Origin: an uncultured Veillonellaceae bacterium
GTDB taxonomy: Bacteria > Bacillota > Negativicutes > Selenomonadales > Selenomonadaceae
DNA: 64,000 nt
Direction of reading: 5' to 3'
Assembly (NCBI GenBank): GCA_902801565.1
Contig: CADCIX010000005.1
Span: forward strand, 16,020 to 80,019
The position numbers and the translations under genes are program-made. Of this stretch, positions 48,646 to 57,693 are shown piece after piece; the stretch's first letter is position 1, and each line of letters opens with the position of its first letter. The notes beneath the pieces are model-generated. The model saw only the letters and a program-made list of their open reading frames with translations, was not told the DNA's origin and ran no database searches.

Positions 48646-49434
48646 ATGAAACGGATTTTTGCTCTTTGTGCGGTGCTTGCCTTTGCGGTCATGGCAATGG
48701 CCGGCTGTGGCGGCAATAGTGCGGCGCCGGCAAGTTCCGGTTCCGGCAGCAAGGTGCTCAAGGTGGGTTCCTCCATCGATTTTGCGCCCTTCGAGTTCCA
48801 GGATGAGACGCAGAAGGACTATCAGGGCTTTGACATGGATCTCATCCGCGCCGTGGGCAAGGAACTCGGCTATGAGGTGGAGATCCAGAACATCGGCTTT
48901 GACGGATTGATTCCTGCCCTGGAGGCAAAGAACATCGATGTCATCATCTCCGGCGTGACCATCAACGAGGAGCGCAAGGCAAAGGTGCTGTTCAGCGATC
49001 CCTATTATCAGTCCGGGCTTTCGATGATCGTGCGGGAGGACAATAACGACATCCATACCTTCCAGGACCTCAAGGGGAAAAAGGTTGCCGTCCAGCTTGG
49101 CACTACCAGTGCGGCGGCGGTGCGGAAGATTGATGGTGTCGAGATCAAGGAGTTCAATACTCCGCCGGACTGCTTCATGGAGCTCAAGACCGGAGGCGTG
49201 GATGTGGTGGTCAATGACCGGCCTGTCAATGACTATTACATCACGAAGAGCGGCGCCACGGGCGTAAAGGGGCTGCAGGATCTTTTGACGGCAGAGGACT
49301 ATGGCATTGCCATGAACAAGGACAACAAGGAGCTGCAGGAGAAGGTCAATGGGGCTCTCAAGAAGCTCAAGGAGAACGGCGAGTACCAGAAGATTTACGA
49401 CAAGTGGTTCGGCGGTGTTTCCAAGAAGCAATAG
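48646..49434 (+). CDS. Polar amino acid ABC transporter, substrate-binding lipoprotein
   Basis: This 262-aa extracytoplasmic solute-binding protein (family 3) captures an amino acid and presents it to the permease. The signal peptide MKRIFALCAVLAFAVMAMAGC ends in a lipobox with lipid-anchored Cys21. The mature domain shows SIDFAPFEF, the signature GFDMDLIRAVGKELG, and later QLGTTSAAA. The ATG at 48646 is 7 bases from GAGGG; the ATG at 48640 is too close. The permease and ATPase follow after a terminator, which probably sets a higher level for the binding protein. Specificity (glutamine, cystine or similar) cannot be fixed by eye. Confidence 0.9.
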   Translation: MKRIFALCAVLAFAVMAMAGCGGNSAAPASSGSGSKVLKVGSSIDFAPFEFQDETQKDYQGFDMDLIRAVGKELGYEVEIQNIGFDGLIPALEAKNIDVIISGVTINEERKAKVLFSDPYYQSGLSMIVREDNNDIHTFQDLKGKKVAVQLGTTSAAAVRKIDGVEIKEFNTPPDCFMELKTGGVDVVVNDRPVNDYYITKSGATGVKGLQDLLTAEDYGIAMNKDNKELQEKVNGALKKLKENGEYQKIYDKWFGGVSKKQ

Positions 49435-49445
49435 GATTGTATTTG

Positions 49446-49474
49446 ACCGCGTTCGATAGGAGCGCGGTTTTTTT
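49446..49474 (+). terminator. Intrinsic terminator after the binding-protein gene
   Basis: ACCGCG (49446-49451) pairs with CGCGGT (49463-49468) over an 11-nt loop, followed by a run of T. It probably reduces read-through into the permease gene. Confidence 0.75.
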
Positions 49475-49539
49475 ATGGAAAAAATTTGGCAATGATGTTA
49501 CAATAGGTTGAAATATTTTTTGCAAACAGGGTGAAATCT

Positions 49540-50205
49540 ATGGAGTTTAATCTCGATCTGGTCATCAATTCCTTGCCCTTGCTCCTGCTGGGAGCGGGGG
49601 TTACCATCAAGATCACGGTGCTGTCGGTGGCAGTGGGCGTCGTGATCGGTCTCTTCGTGGGCATTGCCCGCATTTCCTCCTTTCGTCCCATCCGCTTCCT
49701 GGCAGCAGTGTATGTGGATTTCTTTCGGGGAACGCCGCTTCTGGTGCAGATTTTCCTGATCTATTTCGCCATCCCGGTGATCACGGGGCAGCGCATGGAT
49801 CCCTTCGTGGCGGCAATCGCGGCATGTGGCGTCAACAGCGGCGCATATGTGGCGGAGATCTTCCGTGCGGGCATCCAGTCCATTGACGCGGGGCAGATGG
49901 AGGCGGGACGTTCCCTGGGCATGACCTGGGGGCAGACCATGCGCTACATCATCGTGCCCCAGGCCTTCAAGCGGGTGATTCCGCCCCTTGGCAATGAGTT
50001 TATCGCGCTTTTGAAGGATTCCTCCCTGGTGTCGGTCATCGGCTTCGAGGAACTGACCCGCCGTGGGCAGCTCATCATCGCCCGCACCTATGGGGCACTG
50101 GAGATATGGTTCTGCGTGGCGATCATCTATCTCGCCATGACACTCACCATCTCCCGCTTTGTGGCTTATCTGGAAAAGAGGTATAAGATCGATGATAGAA
50201 ATTGA
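49540..50205 (+). CDS. Polar amino acid ABC transporter, permease
   Basis: This 221-aa integral membrane protein of the HisM/GlnP type has about five hydrophobic segments (10-40, 50-75, 88-110, and two near 150-210). The EAA loop that docks the ATPase reads [20 protein letters not shown] near residues 127-146. The ATG at 49540 follows AGGGTGA by 6 bases; the GTG at 49531 overlaps that Shine-Dalgarno. Its last 14 bases overlap the ATPase gene. It would form a homodimeric channel. Confidence 0.9.
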   Translation: MEFNLDLVINSLPLLLLGAGVTIKITVLSVAVGVVIGLFVGIARISSFRPIRFLAAVYVDFFRGTPLLVQIFLIYFAIPVITGQRMDPFVAAIAACGVNSGAYVAEIFRAGIQSIDAGQMEAGRSLGMTWGQTMRYIIVPQAFKRVIPPLGNEFIALLKDSSLVSVIGFEELTRRGQLIIARTYGALEIWFCVAIIYLAMTLTISRFVAYLEKRYKIDDRN

Positions 50206-50911
50206 GAATCTGCACAAGTCCTTTGGCGAGGCGCATATCCTGAAGGGCATCGACCTCAGCATCGCGGCGCAGGAGGTGGTGGTCATCATCGGGCCCTCCG
50301 GCTCGGGCAAGAGCACCTTGCTGCGCTGCATGAACTATCTGGAGGAGCCGACGGAGGGGAAGATCACCGTGGACGGCATCGAGCTCTCCGGGGAGGCGAA
50401 CATCAACAAGGTCCGCACCGAGGTGGGCATGGTGTTCCAGAGGTTCAACCTATTTCCGCACATGACCGTGCTGGACAATATCACCCTTGCGCCCCAGAAG
50501 GTGCGGAAGATGGCAAGAAATGAGGCGGAGACGTTGGCCCATGAGCTCTTGGGAAAGGTGGGACTGGCGGACAAGGCGGATGCTTATCCGGAGCAGCTTT
50601 CCGGCGGACAGCAGCAGCGCGTCGCCATTGCGAGGGCCCTTGCCATGCGCCCGAAGGTCATGCTCTTTGACGAGCCCACCTCGGCTCTGGACCCGGAGAT
50701 GGTGGGTGAGGTGCTGGATGTCATGCGGAATCTTGCAGAGTCCGGCATGACCATGGTGGTGGTTACCCATGAGATGGGTTTTGCCCGCGAGGTGGGGGAC
50801 CGTCTGCTGTTCGTGGACGAGGGTCGCATCATCGAGCAGGGGACCCCAAAGGAGGTCTTCGAGCACCCCGGGGAGGAGCGGACGAAACTTTTCCTGTCGA
50901 AGGTGCTGTAG
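50192..50911 (+). CDS. Polar amino acid ABC transporter, ATP-binding protein
   Basis: This 239-aa ATPase powers import with the two preceding genes. It shows Walker [10 protein letters not shown] near residues 32-40, the Q-loop VFQRFN, signature [15 protein letters not shown] near 136-150, Walker [14 protein letters not shown] near 158-170 and the H-loop VVTHEM. This is the GlnQ/HisP family for polar amino acids. The ATG at 50192 lies within the end of the permease gene. A reading frame from 50159 is longer but overlaps it by more and lacks a family-like start. Confidence 0.93.
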   Translation: MIEIENLHKSFGEAHILKGIDLSIAAQEVVVIIGPSGSGKSTLLRCMNYLEEPTEGKITVDGIELSGEANINKVRTEVGMVFQRFNLFPHMTVLDNITLAPQKVRKMARNEAETLAHELLGKVGLADKADAYPEQLSGGQQQRVAIARALAMRPKVMLFDEPTSALDPEMVGEVLDVMRNLAESGMTMVVVTHEMGFAREVGDRLLFVDEGRIIEQGTPKEVFEHPGEERTKLFLSKVL

Positions 50912-50933
50912 GCAATAATAAATTTTTCGGAGG

Positions 50934-50962
50934 TTGACAAAATATATCTTTATGGCTATAAT
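50934..50962 (+). promoter_or_regulatory. Strong sigma-A promoter of the cold-shock gene
   Basis: TTGACA (50934-50939), 17 bases, TATAAT (50957-50962): a full consensus promoter. The leader is about 50 nt. Confidence 0.88.
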
Positions 50963-51018
50963 GTGGTCTATGGTTGTTTTGTCGGCCAGAGGTATTTAAG
51001 TTCTAGGAGGAGTTTCGA

Positions 51019-51219
51019 ATGACAGGCAAGGTTAAATGGTTCAGTGCCGAGAAGGGTTATGGCTTTATCGAGAGGGAAGACGGCGACGATGTGTTCGTTC
51101 ATTTCTCTGCTATCCAGGATGAGGGCTTCAAGACACTGACAGAGGGTCAGGGCGTCGAGTTCGAGATCGTGGAAGGTGCTCGCGGTCCTCAGGCGGCCAA
51201 TGTGGTCAAAACGGCATAA
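51019..51219 (+). CDS. Cold-shock protein (CspA family)
   Basis: This 66-aa OB-fold RNA chaperone binds single-stranded RNA and DNA and prevents misfolding. RNP1 reads KGYGFIER near residues 12-19 and RNP2 reads DVFVHFSAI near 24-32, both canonical. Length matches the family. The ATG at 51019 has an AGGAGG Shine-Dalgarno upstream (about 51005-51010). A full consensus promoter and a strong terminator make it a single-gene unit with likely high expression. Confidence 0.95.
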   Translation: MTGKVKWFSAEKGYGFIEREDGDDVFVHFSAIQDEGFKTLTEGQGVEFEIVEGARGPQAANVVKTA

Positions 51220-51236
51220 TCGATATGGACAAGCTC

Positions 51237-51270
51237 CCGGTCTGCGCAAGCAGGCCGGTTTTGTTCTTTT
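51237..51270 (+). terminator. Intrinsic terminator of the cold-shock gene
   Basis: A 9-bp stem (51237-51245 with 51250-51258, one G-U pair) with a GCAA loop is followed by a T-rich run. Confidence 0.88.
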
Positions 51271-51303
51271 AGCGTGTTGAAAAAGCGGGAAATTTTTCTG
51301 CTG

Positions 51304-51342
51304 TTCATCTGAAAGAAAAGAAGGGATTTTCTTTCAGATGAA
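51304..51342. repeat. 16-bp perfect inverted repeat in the hpf leader
   Basis: The arms 51304-51319 and 51327-51342 are perfectly complementary around a 7-nt loop. Neither side is followed by a U-tract, so it is not a standard terminator. It may be a regulatory hairpin or a protein-binding site before hpf; a possible weak promoter (TTTCAG 51332, TATAGC 51355) overlaps its right arm. Confidence 0.7.
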
Positions 51343-51386
51343 GAATAGAATAAATATAGCGCAAATCAAGAAAGGGGATGTGTCAT

Positions 51387-51929
51387 ATGGCAACATTCAC
51401 TGTACGTGGCAAGAATATCGAGATCACTCCCTCGCTTCGCGAGTATGTGGAGAAGCGCGTCGGGAAGATTGAGAAGTATTTCGAGAAGGTCGATGAGATC
51501 ACCGTGCTCCTGACGGTTTCCAAGGGCCGCCATATTGTTGAGGTCACGGTTCCCGTTCCGGGCGGTGTCCTGCTCCGTGGCGAGGAAGCCACGATGGACA
51601 TGTACACGTCCATCGATTTGGTGGTGGAGAAGCTGGAGCGCCAGATCCGCAAGCAGAAGACGAAGCTGGAGCGTCGTTTCCGCCAGGGCGGGTTCAAGGC
51701 CGAGGCCGTGCAGCAGGGTCCCATTCCGGAGAGGGATGAGGGAGAAGAATATACGGTGGTGAAGACGAAGAAGTTTGTGGTGAAGCCTATGGATACACAG
51801 GAAGCCATCATGCAGATGAATCTTTTGAATCACAATTTCTTCATGTTCCGCGATTCGGAGACGGAGTCTGTCAATGTGGTCTATCGCCGTGCCGATGGCG
51901 ATTACGGGCTCATCGAGTCGGATGCTTGA
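51387..51929 (+). CDS. hpf: Long-form ribosome hibernation promoting factor HPF
   Basis: This 180-aa protein binds the decoding region of the 30S subunit and dimerises ribosomes into inactive 100S particles in stationary phase. The N-terminal domain (about 1-100) begins ATFTVRGKNIEITPSLREYV; the C-terminal dimerisation domain (about 120-180) reads VVKTKKFVVKPMDTQEAIMQ and continues to MFRDSETESVNVVYRR. The ATG at 51387 gives the conserved start; a GTG at 51378 is in frame. The 16-bp inverted repeat upstream and a terminator downstream make it a separate unit. Confidence 0.93.
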   Translation: MATFTVRGKNIEITPSLREYVEKRVGKIEKYFEKVDEITVLLTVSKGRHIVEVTVPVPGGVLLRGEEATMDMYTSIDLVVEKLERQIRKQKTKLERRFRQGGFKAEAVQQGPIPERDEGEEYTVVKTKKFVVKPMDTQEAIMQMNLLNHNFFMFRDSETESVNVVYRRADGDYGLIESDA

Positions 51930-51951
51930 TTCGTGAATATGTCATATTTGC

Positions 51952-51976
51952 TGGGGCTGCCGTTGCAGCCCCATTT
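51952..51976 (+). terminator. Intrinsic terminator after hpf
   Basis: A 9-bp perfect stem (51952-51960 with 51965-51973) with a 4-nt loop is followed by a short T run (51974-51976). Confidence 0.8.
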
Positions 51977-52018
51977 GCATAGGGTTCTGTGGACTGGTTT
52001 GACAAACGGCGTAATCTT

Positions 52019-52047
52019 TTGACTTATTGTCGGTCCTCTGATAAAAT
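52019..52047 (+). promoter_or_regulatory. Sigma-A promoter of secA
   Basis: TTGACT (52019-52024), 17 bases, TAAAAT (52042-52047). The leader is about 55 nt. Confidence 0.7.
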
Positions 52048-52109
52048 TTAAGGAAATAGTGTGATAAAACGATAATAAATATAGGAAACATTTTGAGGAG
52101 TGGTCACGT

Positions 52110-54728
52110 TTGCTGGGATTCATCAAGAGATTTTTGGGAGACAATAACGACAAGGAGATTGCGCGCTTGCGCCCGGTGGTGGAGCAGATCAATGCCCTGG
52201 AGCCGCAGATGCAGTCCTTGACGGATGACAAGCTGGCGGGCTCCACCGTGAAGTTCAAGGAACGGCTGGCGGCCGGCGAGACTTTGGATGATATCCTGCC
52301 GGAGGCCTTTGCGGTGGCCCGGGAGGCATCCAGGCGGGTGCTTGGCATGCGCCATTTCGATGTCCAGCTCATGGGCGGCATCTGCCTCCATCAGGGCAAG
52401 ATTGCAGAGATGCGCACAGGTGAGGGCAAGACACTGGTGGCGACCTTGCCGGTTTATCTCAATGCACTGACGGGCAAGGGCGTCCATATGGTCACGGTCA
52501 ATGACTATCTGGCACGGCGCGACAGCGAGTGGATGGGGCGGCTCTACCGTTTCCTCGGCCTTTCCGTGGGGCTCATTGCCCATGACATGGACTTTCCCGA
52601 GCGGAAGTTTGCCTATGGCTGCGATGTCACCTTCGGTACGAACAACGAGTTCGGCTTCGATTACCTGCGGGACAACATGGTCATCTATGCCGACCAGATG
52701 GTGCAGCGGGAACTGAACTTTGCCATTGTGGACGAGGTGGACTCCATCCTGATCGACGAGGCGAGGACACCGCTCATCATCTCCGGTCCCGGCGCGAAGT
52801 CCACGGAGATGTATGGTGTCATGGCGAGGGCGGTTGCCGGTCTTCAGGAGGGCAAGGACTACACGGTGGACGAGAAGCAGAAGACCGTGGCGCCCAATGA
52901 CAATGTCATCCCGAAGATCGAGCGGATGCTCAATATCACGAATCTCTATGCGCCGGAGAACATCGAGCTCTCCCATTGCTTCACGGCGGCGCTTCGCGCC
53001 AAGGCCTTGATGAAGCGTGACAGGGACTATGTGGTGCGCGGCGACGAGATCATCATCGTCGATGAGTTCACGGGACGTCTGATGGAAGGGCGACGCTATT
53101 CCGACGGGCTGCACCAGGCCATCGAGGCGAAGGAGGGCGTGAAGATCCAGAGGGAGTCACAGACCCTTGCCACCATCACCTTCCAGAACTATTTCCGCAT
53201 GTACACGAAGCTGGCGGGCATGACGGGCACGGCGAAGACCGAGGAGGACGAGTTCCTCAAGATCTACAAGCTGCCCGTGGTGGTGGTGCCCACGAACAAG
53301 CCGGTGCAGCGAATTGACCATCCCGATGTCATCTTCAAGACGAAGCGGGCGAAGTACAAGGCTGTGGGAAATGCCGTGGCGGAAATCCATGCCAAGGGCC
53401 AGCCGGTGCTCATCGGTACCACATCCATCACCCAGTCGGAGGAACTCAGTGCGATCTTGAAGAAGCATGGCATTCCCCACAATGTCCTCAATGCGAAGTT
53501 CCACGAGAAGGAAGCGGAAATCGTGGCGGATGCGGGACAGAAGGGCGCGGTCACCATTGCCACCAACATGGCGGGCCGCGGCACGGATATCAAGCTCGGG
53601 GAGGGTGTCGAGGAATTGGGCGGCCTCTTCATTGTCGGCACAGAGCGGCATGAGTCCCGCCGCATCGACAACCAGCTCCGCGGGCGTTCCGGACGTCAGG
53701 GGGATCCCGGAGCATCCCGGTTCTTCCTGTCCCTGGAGGACGATCTCCTGCGGCTTTTCGCCTCGGACAATATTGCCACCATGATGGACAAGCTGGGCAT
53801 GGAGGAGGACGAGCCCATCGAGCACAAGCTCATCACCCGTTCCATCGAGCATGCCCAGAAGAAGGTGGAGGCGCGGAATTTTGACATCCGCAAGCACGTG
53901 CTGGAATACGACGATGTCATGAACCAGCAGCGCGAGGTCATGTACGGGGAGCGCCGCAAGATCCTTTTGGGCGAAAACCTCCGGGAGAACATCATGGGCA
54001 TGGTGAAGCACATCGTCAAGGAGGAGATGAACCAGTACGCCAATGAGAAGCTCTATCCCGAGGAATGGACACTGGATGGGCTCATTGAGGATGCGGAGAA
54101 GATCTATGCGCCGCAGGGAAGGCTCAAGAAGGCGGACCTGGAGGCCATGAGCCGCGACGACCTCAAGGAATGTCTGGAGGGCGTGGCAGAGGATGGATAT
54201 CGCCAGAGGGAGCTCCTCTTCGGCGAGGAGAACATGCGGGAACTGGAGAAAGTGGTCATGCTCCGCGTGGTGGACAATAAGTGGATGGAGCATCTCGACC
54301 ACATGGACATGCTTCGGGAGGGTATCAACCTCCGCGCCTATGGACAGAGAAATCCCTTGGTGGAGTATAAGATCGAGGCCCTTGACATGTTCGAGGAGAT
54401 GGAGCATGCCATCATGGATCAGATCGCCACCCTCATGTACCATGTGAGCATCGTGATGCCGCAGCAGACGGCTCCTGCCGAGGGTGAGGACGGGGAAGAG
54501 CCGAAGGCGCCCCAGGCCACGGAGCAGCAGAAGCTTCAGGCCATCGAGAAGCAGAAGTCCCAGCTCCAGGACCATTTGAGCAGTGCCACGGCCTCCCACG
54601 GCAGCGATGTGAGCGCTGCCGAGGCGAAGAAGAAACCCACGACGAATGACGGGAAAAAAGTCGGCAGGAACGATCCCTGCCCCTGCGGCAGCGGGAAGAA
54701 GTACAAGAACTGCTGCGGGCGAAAGTGA
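52110..54728 (+). CDS. secA: Preprotein translocase ATPase SecA
   Basis: SecA (872 aa) drives unfolded preproteins through SecYEG. NBD1 has Walker A MRTGEGKT near residues 100-107 and the DEAD-like [17 protein letters not shown] near 207-223; NBD2 has the motif [13 protein letters not shown] near 525-535; a wing/scaffold region and a C-terminal linker follow, ending in the zinc-binding [13 protein letters not shown] that contacts SecB and lipids. The start is TTG at 52110, 9 bases after GAGGAG. Downstream secA neighbours such as prfB are missing; a defence-like pair follows instead. Confidence 0.96.
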   Translation: MLGFIKRFLGDNNDKEIARLRPVVEQINALEPQMQSLTDDKLAGSTVKFKERLAAGETLDDILPEAFAVAREASRRVLGMRHFDVQLMGGICLHQGKIAEMRTGEGKTLVATLPVYLNALTGKGVHMVTVNDYLARRDSEWMGRLYRFLGLSVGLIAHDMDFPERKFAYGCDVTFGTNNEFGFDYLRDNMVIYADQMVQRELNFAIVDEVDSILIDEARTPLIISGPGAKSTEMYGVMARAVAGLQEGKDYTVDEKQKTVAPNDNVIPKIERMLNITNLYAPENIELSHCFTAALRAKALMKRDRDYVVRGDEIIIVDEFTGRLMEGRRYSDGLHQAIEAKEGVKIQRESQTLATITFQNYFRMYTKLAGMTGTAKTEEDEFLKIYKLPVVVVPTNKPVQRIDHPDVIFKTKRAKYKAVGNAVAEIHAKGQPVLIGTTSITQSEELSAILKKHGIPHNVLNAKFHEKEAEIVADAGQKGAVTIATNMAGRGTDIKLGEGVEELGGLFIVGTERHESRRIDNQLRGRSGRQGDPGASRFFLSLEDDLLRLFASDNIATMMDKLGMEEDEPIEHKLITRSIEHAQKKVEARNFDIRKHVLEYDDVMNQQREVMYGERRKILLGENLRENIMGMVKHIVKEEMNQYANEKLYPEEWTLDGLIEDAEKIYAPQGRLKKADLEAMSRDDLKECLEGVAEDGYRQRELLFGEENMRELEKVVMLRVVDNKWMEHLDHMDMLREGINLRAYGQRNPLVEYKIEALDMFEEMEHAIMDQIATLMYHVSIVMPQQTAPAEGEDGEEPKAPQATEQQKLQAIEKQKSQLQDHLSSATASHGSDVSAAEAKKKPTTNDGKKVGRNDPCPCGSGKKYKNCCGRK

Positions 54729-54782
54729 AATCTTAAAATCTAGTGTCTTGGATCAAGGGATGGAAAAAGGGCAGGAGGAAAA

Positions 54783-56162
54783 ATGGAGGCAATTGTCAGG
54801 ATTCAGCAGATTGAATTGTGGGATTTCAAGAATGTTGCCCATGGGATTGTCCTTTTTAAAAATGCTTTTGAAAAGAACATATTTTCAGGAGAAGCAGATA
54901 TTGTCGGGATTTATGGACAGAATGGCTCAGGGAAGACTTCAGTGATAGATGCCATTCAGGTCATGGAAGCACTGTTGAGCGGGAAAGCCATGCCTGCGCA
55001 TACGGAAGATATGATTGCATCGGGTTGCGACAGGACGAGGTTGTGTTTTGTTTTCTCCATTCGGCATGAGGACTGGAAACAGATTGTATCCTATGAGTTC
55101 GTAATAAGGAAGGAAAAAGCGGGTGCATTCATAGAAGAAGAGCAATTGTATTTCATGCCATTTCATGAGGATACAGGTGAATGGGGGAAAAAGGGGCAGG
55201 AGATATGGACATTTAAGTGCAATGAGCGTGAAACGCTATCGGAGGCATCTATAGAGAAGGATACACTAAAAGACATCGTTGAAAAGAAAGTAATACAGGA
55301 ATTGGCGCGGACACGACATACATCATTTATCTTTTGCAGAAGGGGAATGCTTTTTGTCAACAGGAAACTTAAGAGGCAGGGCAATGAATACAGAAGAATA
55401 CTCATCCAGTTGAAGCTGTTTGCAGAAAGAAACCTCAGCGTAATCAACAATGTATATAGCGGCTATATCAATGCACGAATGGTTCAGCCCTTTGCATTCA
55501 AGCTTGTAGAGCGAAATGTGATGAGCAAAGGGCACATAGGAATACCGCTAGATGAACCTTCAACCATACCGGGTGAAGTGTATCATCTGACAGAGCAGCT
55601 AATCCAGCAGATGAATCATATTTTGCCCCAAATTGTTCCTGAATGTACGTTGGTGCTAAAAACGTATGGGGAACAGATGCGGGATGATGGGTCGAAGGGA
55701 TACCGCATTGAATTGTTGGCAAGGCGGGGAAAACAGGAATTTCCTATTCGGTGTGAGTCTGACGGAATAAAGAAGATTATTTCCGTTCTGAATGCATTGA
55801 TTCAGGTTTACAACGACGAGACAGCATGTGTTGCAATTGACGAATTTGATGCGGGAATTTTTGAGTATCTTTTGGGAGATATGGTTCATGCGTTGAGTTT
55901 GGGAGCCAGAGGCCAATTCATTTTCACGTCACACAACTCAAGACCACTGGAAATGTTGAAGGAAACAGAGGTCGTTTTTACAACGGCAAATCCTTCCAAT
56001 CGCTATGTTCGATTGAACAATGAGGGAAACAATAACAACTTGAGAAGCAATTTTTATCGGAGTATCCAATTGGGTGGGCAGGACGAGCAGCTGTACAAGG
56101 CAGTTAATGTCTACAAGTTGCAAAGAGCACTGCGCAGAGCCAATCGTTGTGAGGAGAAATGA
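54783..56162 (+). CDS. AAA/OLD-type ATPase of a two-gene defence-like module
   Basis: This 459-aa protein is an ABC/SMC-like ATPase. The Walker A GIYGQNGSGKTSVIDAIQ lies near residues 42-59, and the C-terminal part shows ETACVAIDEFDAGIFEYLLG (Walker B region, near 349-368) and a FIFTSHN motif near 380-386 typical of AAA15/OLD-like ATPases. It lacks the long SMC coiled coil. The next gene overlaps by 4 bases and encodes a TOPRIM-like protein, so the pair resembles AbiL, RloA/RloB or PARIS-type defence modules, where the ATPase senses and the partner acts. It is more AT-rich than secA. The exact system type is not settled. Confidence 0.72.
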   Translation: MEAIVRIQQIELWDFKNVAHGIVLFKNAFEKNIFSGEADIVGIYGQNGSGKTSVIDAIQVMEALLSGKAMPAHTEDMIASGCDRTRLCFVFSIRHEDWKQIVSYEFVIRKEKAGAFIEEEQLYFMPFHEDTGEWGKKGQEIWTFKCNERETLSEASIEKDTLKDIVEKKVIQELARTRHTSFIFCRRGMLFVNRKLKRQGNEYRRILIQLKLFAERNLSVINNVYSGYINARMVQPFAFKLVERNVMSKGHIGIPLDEPSTIPGEVYHLTEQLIQQMNHILPQIVPECTLVLKTYGEQMRDDGSKGYRIELLARRGKQEFPIRCESDGIKKIISVLNALIQVYNDETACVAIDEFDAGIFEYLLGDMVHALSLGARGQFIFTSHNSRPLEMLKETEVVFTTANPSNRYVRLNNEGNNNNLRSNFYRSIQLGGQDEQLYKAVNVYKLQRALRRANRCEEK

Positions 56163-56857
56163 TGATGCAAACAAGGAAGGTAATATTGTTTATCGTGGAA
56201 GGGAAGTGGGACGAGCGTTCCTTGGCAGGAATCTTGGAGGATTTGGTTTCTGATGACGAAAGCATTTCCTTTCAAATCGTTGGAACGGATCTTACATCGG
56301 ATATGGACTCAAATACAGAAAATATTGAACAACGATTGATCGATCAGATTGAGGGAAAATGTGCAAAAGAGGGATTTTGGCATTCTGATATCAAGCTGGT
56401 GGTGCAGTTGATGGACATGGATGGGGCATTCGTGGAAGATGATGATATTGTTGAAGCGGTCGTGGATAAAACGCAATACCAGGATGATTGCATTCAAACA
56501 AAGTATGTGGAGAAAATGAAGGAACGCAACCGAAGAAAAGGAAGCATTATCCGCAAGTTATATGGGTTGAACAGCCTGAAAAACAAGTATGGGGAAGAAT
56601 ATCCATATCGGACCTACTATTTTTCATGCAATTTGGAACATGTACTGCATAATAGTCGAAATACCCCTGATTTTCAAAAAGCGCAACTTGCAGAGGAATT
56701 TGCTGAAAAATTCTATGAGAATCCAACAAAATTTATAGAGTTTTTGCAACAGGATACCATACGTGTAGAAGGTGACTATCTCAAGACATGGAAGTTTATT
56801 GAGCAGGGACATAATACGCTGCACAGGCATTGCAATTTTCATTTGTATTTCCGATAG
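56159..56857 (+). CDS. TOPRIM/RloB-like protein, partner of the upstream ATPase
   Basis: This 232-aa protein begins ILFIVEGKWDERSLAGIL, which has the conserved Glu of TOPRIM-type nuclease folds (FIVEGKWDE, near residues 11-19), and has an acidic strand LMDMDGAF (near 84-91) matching the DxD motif. No other domain is recognised; the C-terminal half is mostly helical. TOPRIM partners of AAA ATPases cut nucleic acid or tRNA in several abortive-infection systems. The start is one of three consecutive in-frame ATGs at 56159, 56162 and 56165; the last is best spaced from GAGGAG. I infer a nuclease effector role. Confidence 0.68.
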   Translation: MMMQTRKVILFIVEGKWDERSLAGILEDLVSDDESISFQIVGTDLTSDMDSNTENIEQRLIDQIEGKCAKEGFWHSDIKLVVQLMDMDGAFVEDDDIVEAVVDKTQYQDDCIQTKYVEKMKERNRRKGSIIRKLYGLNSLKNKYGEEYPYRTYYFSCNLEHVLHNSRNTPDFQKAQLAEEFAEKFYENPTKFIEFLQQDTIRVEGDYLKTWKFIEQGHNTLHRHCNFHLYFR

Positions 56858-56907
56858 AATGCTTTCGGTGGAAAATGTTTTTGCGGGAAGGGTGGAGTTG
56901 AGGTGCA

Positions 56908-57693
56908 ATGAAGGTTGTTTTGCTGGCCGGCGGATTGGGAACCCGGATTTCCGAGGAATCCGGGTTCCGGCCCAAGCCGATGATTGAGATCGGAGGCATG
57001 CCGATTCTATGGCATATCATGAAGGAATATGGGCACTACGGCTTCACGGAGTTCGTCATCTGTGCGGGCTACAAGCAGCACATGGTGAAGCGGTGGTTCT
57101 CGGATTACTTCCTGTATACCTCGGATATTACCTTTGACTTCACCAAGGAGAACGAGGATCGGATGATTGTCCATTCCAAGCATGTGGAGCCTTGGCGTGT
57201 CACCGTGGTGGACACAGGGGAAGAGACCATGACAGGCGGACGCATCAAGCGCATCCGGAAGTATATCGGTAACGAGACCTTCCTGATGACCTATGGGGAT
57301 GGTGTCTGCGATGTGGATATCGGAAAGGTGGTGGAATTCCACCGCCGGCATGGCAAACTTGCGACATTGACGGCAGTCAGGAGAGATCCCGGAAAAGGAA
57401 TTCTGGATGTGGATTTCGATAATGCCGTGCGTTCCTTCCGCGAGAAGAGGCCGGAGGACGGGGCACTCATCAATGCAGGATACATGGTCCTGGAGCCAAA
57501 GGTTTTCGATTATATTGAGGGGGACGAGACCTCCTTCGAGTACGGGCCCATGGAGCAGATGGCAAAAGAAGGGAATCTCATGAGCTATCTGCACACCGGT
57601 TTTTGGCAGTGTATGGATACCTTAAGGGAAAAGCATATCCTGGAGGAGTTGTGGCAGTCGGGAAATGCGCCATGGAAGGTGTGGGATGATTGA
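56908..57693 (+). CDS. rfbF: Glucose-1-phosphate cytidylyltransferase
   Basis: RfbF (261 aa) makes CDP-glucose from CTP and glucose 1-phosphate, the entry to CDP-3,6-dideoxyhexoses of O-antigens. It has the nucleotidyltransferase start VVLLAGGLGTRISEESGFRP (residues 3-22) with PKPMIEIGG, and the family segment FVICAGYKQHMVK near 48-60. Length and motifs are typical (RfbF/DdhA). Normally a CDP-glucose 4,6-dehydratase gene (rfbG) follows, but the next gene is a different SDR enzyme. It is preceded by a GAGGTG Shine-Dalgarno. Confidence 0.9.
   Translation: MKVVLLAGGLGTRISEESGFRPKPMIEIGGMPILWHIMKEYGHYGFTEFVICAGYKQHMVKRWFSDYFLYTSDITFDFTKENEDRMIVHSKHVEPWRVTVVDTGEETMTGGRIKRIRKYIGNETFLMTYGDGVCDVDIGKVVEFHRRHGKLATLTAVRRDPGKGILDVDFDNAVRSFREKRPEDGALINAGYMVLEPKVFDYIEGDETSFEYGPMEQMAKEGNLMSYLHTGFWQCMDTLREKHILEELWQSGNAPWKVWDD

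Noticed and set aside
51304..51342. Terminator call for the inverted repeat before hpf
   Set aside because: No U-tract follows on either strand, and a proper terminator for the cold-shock gene already lies at 51237-51270.
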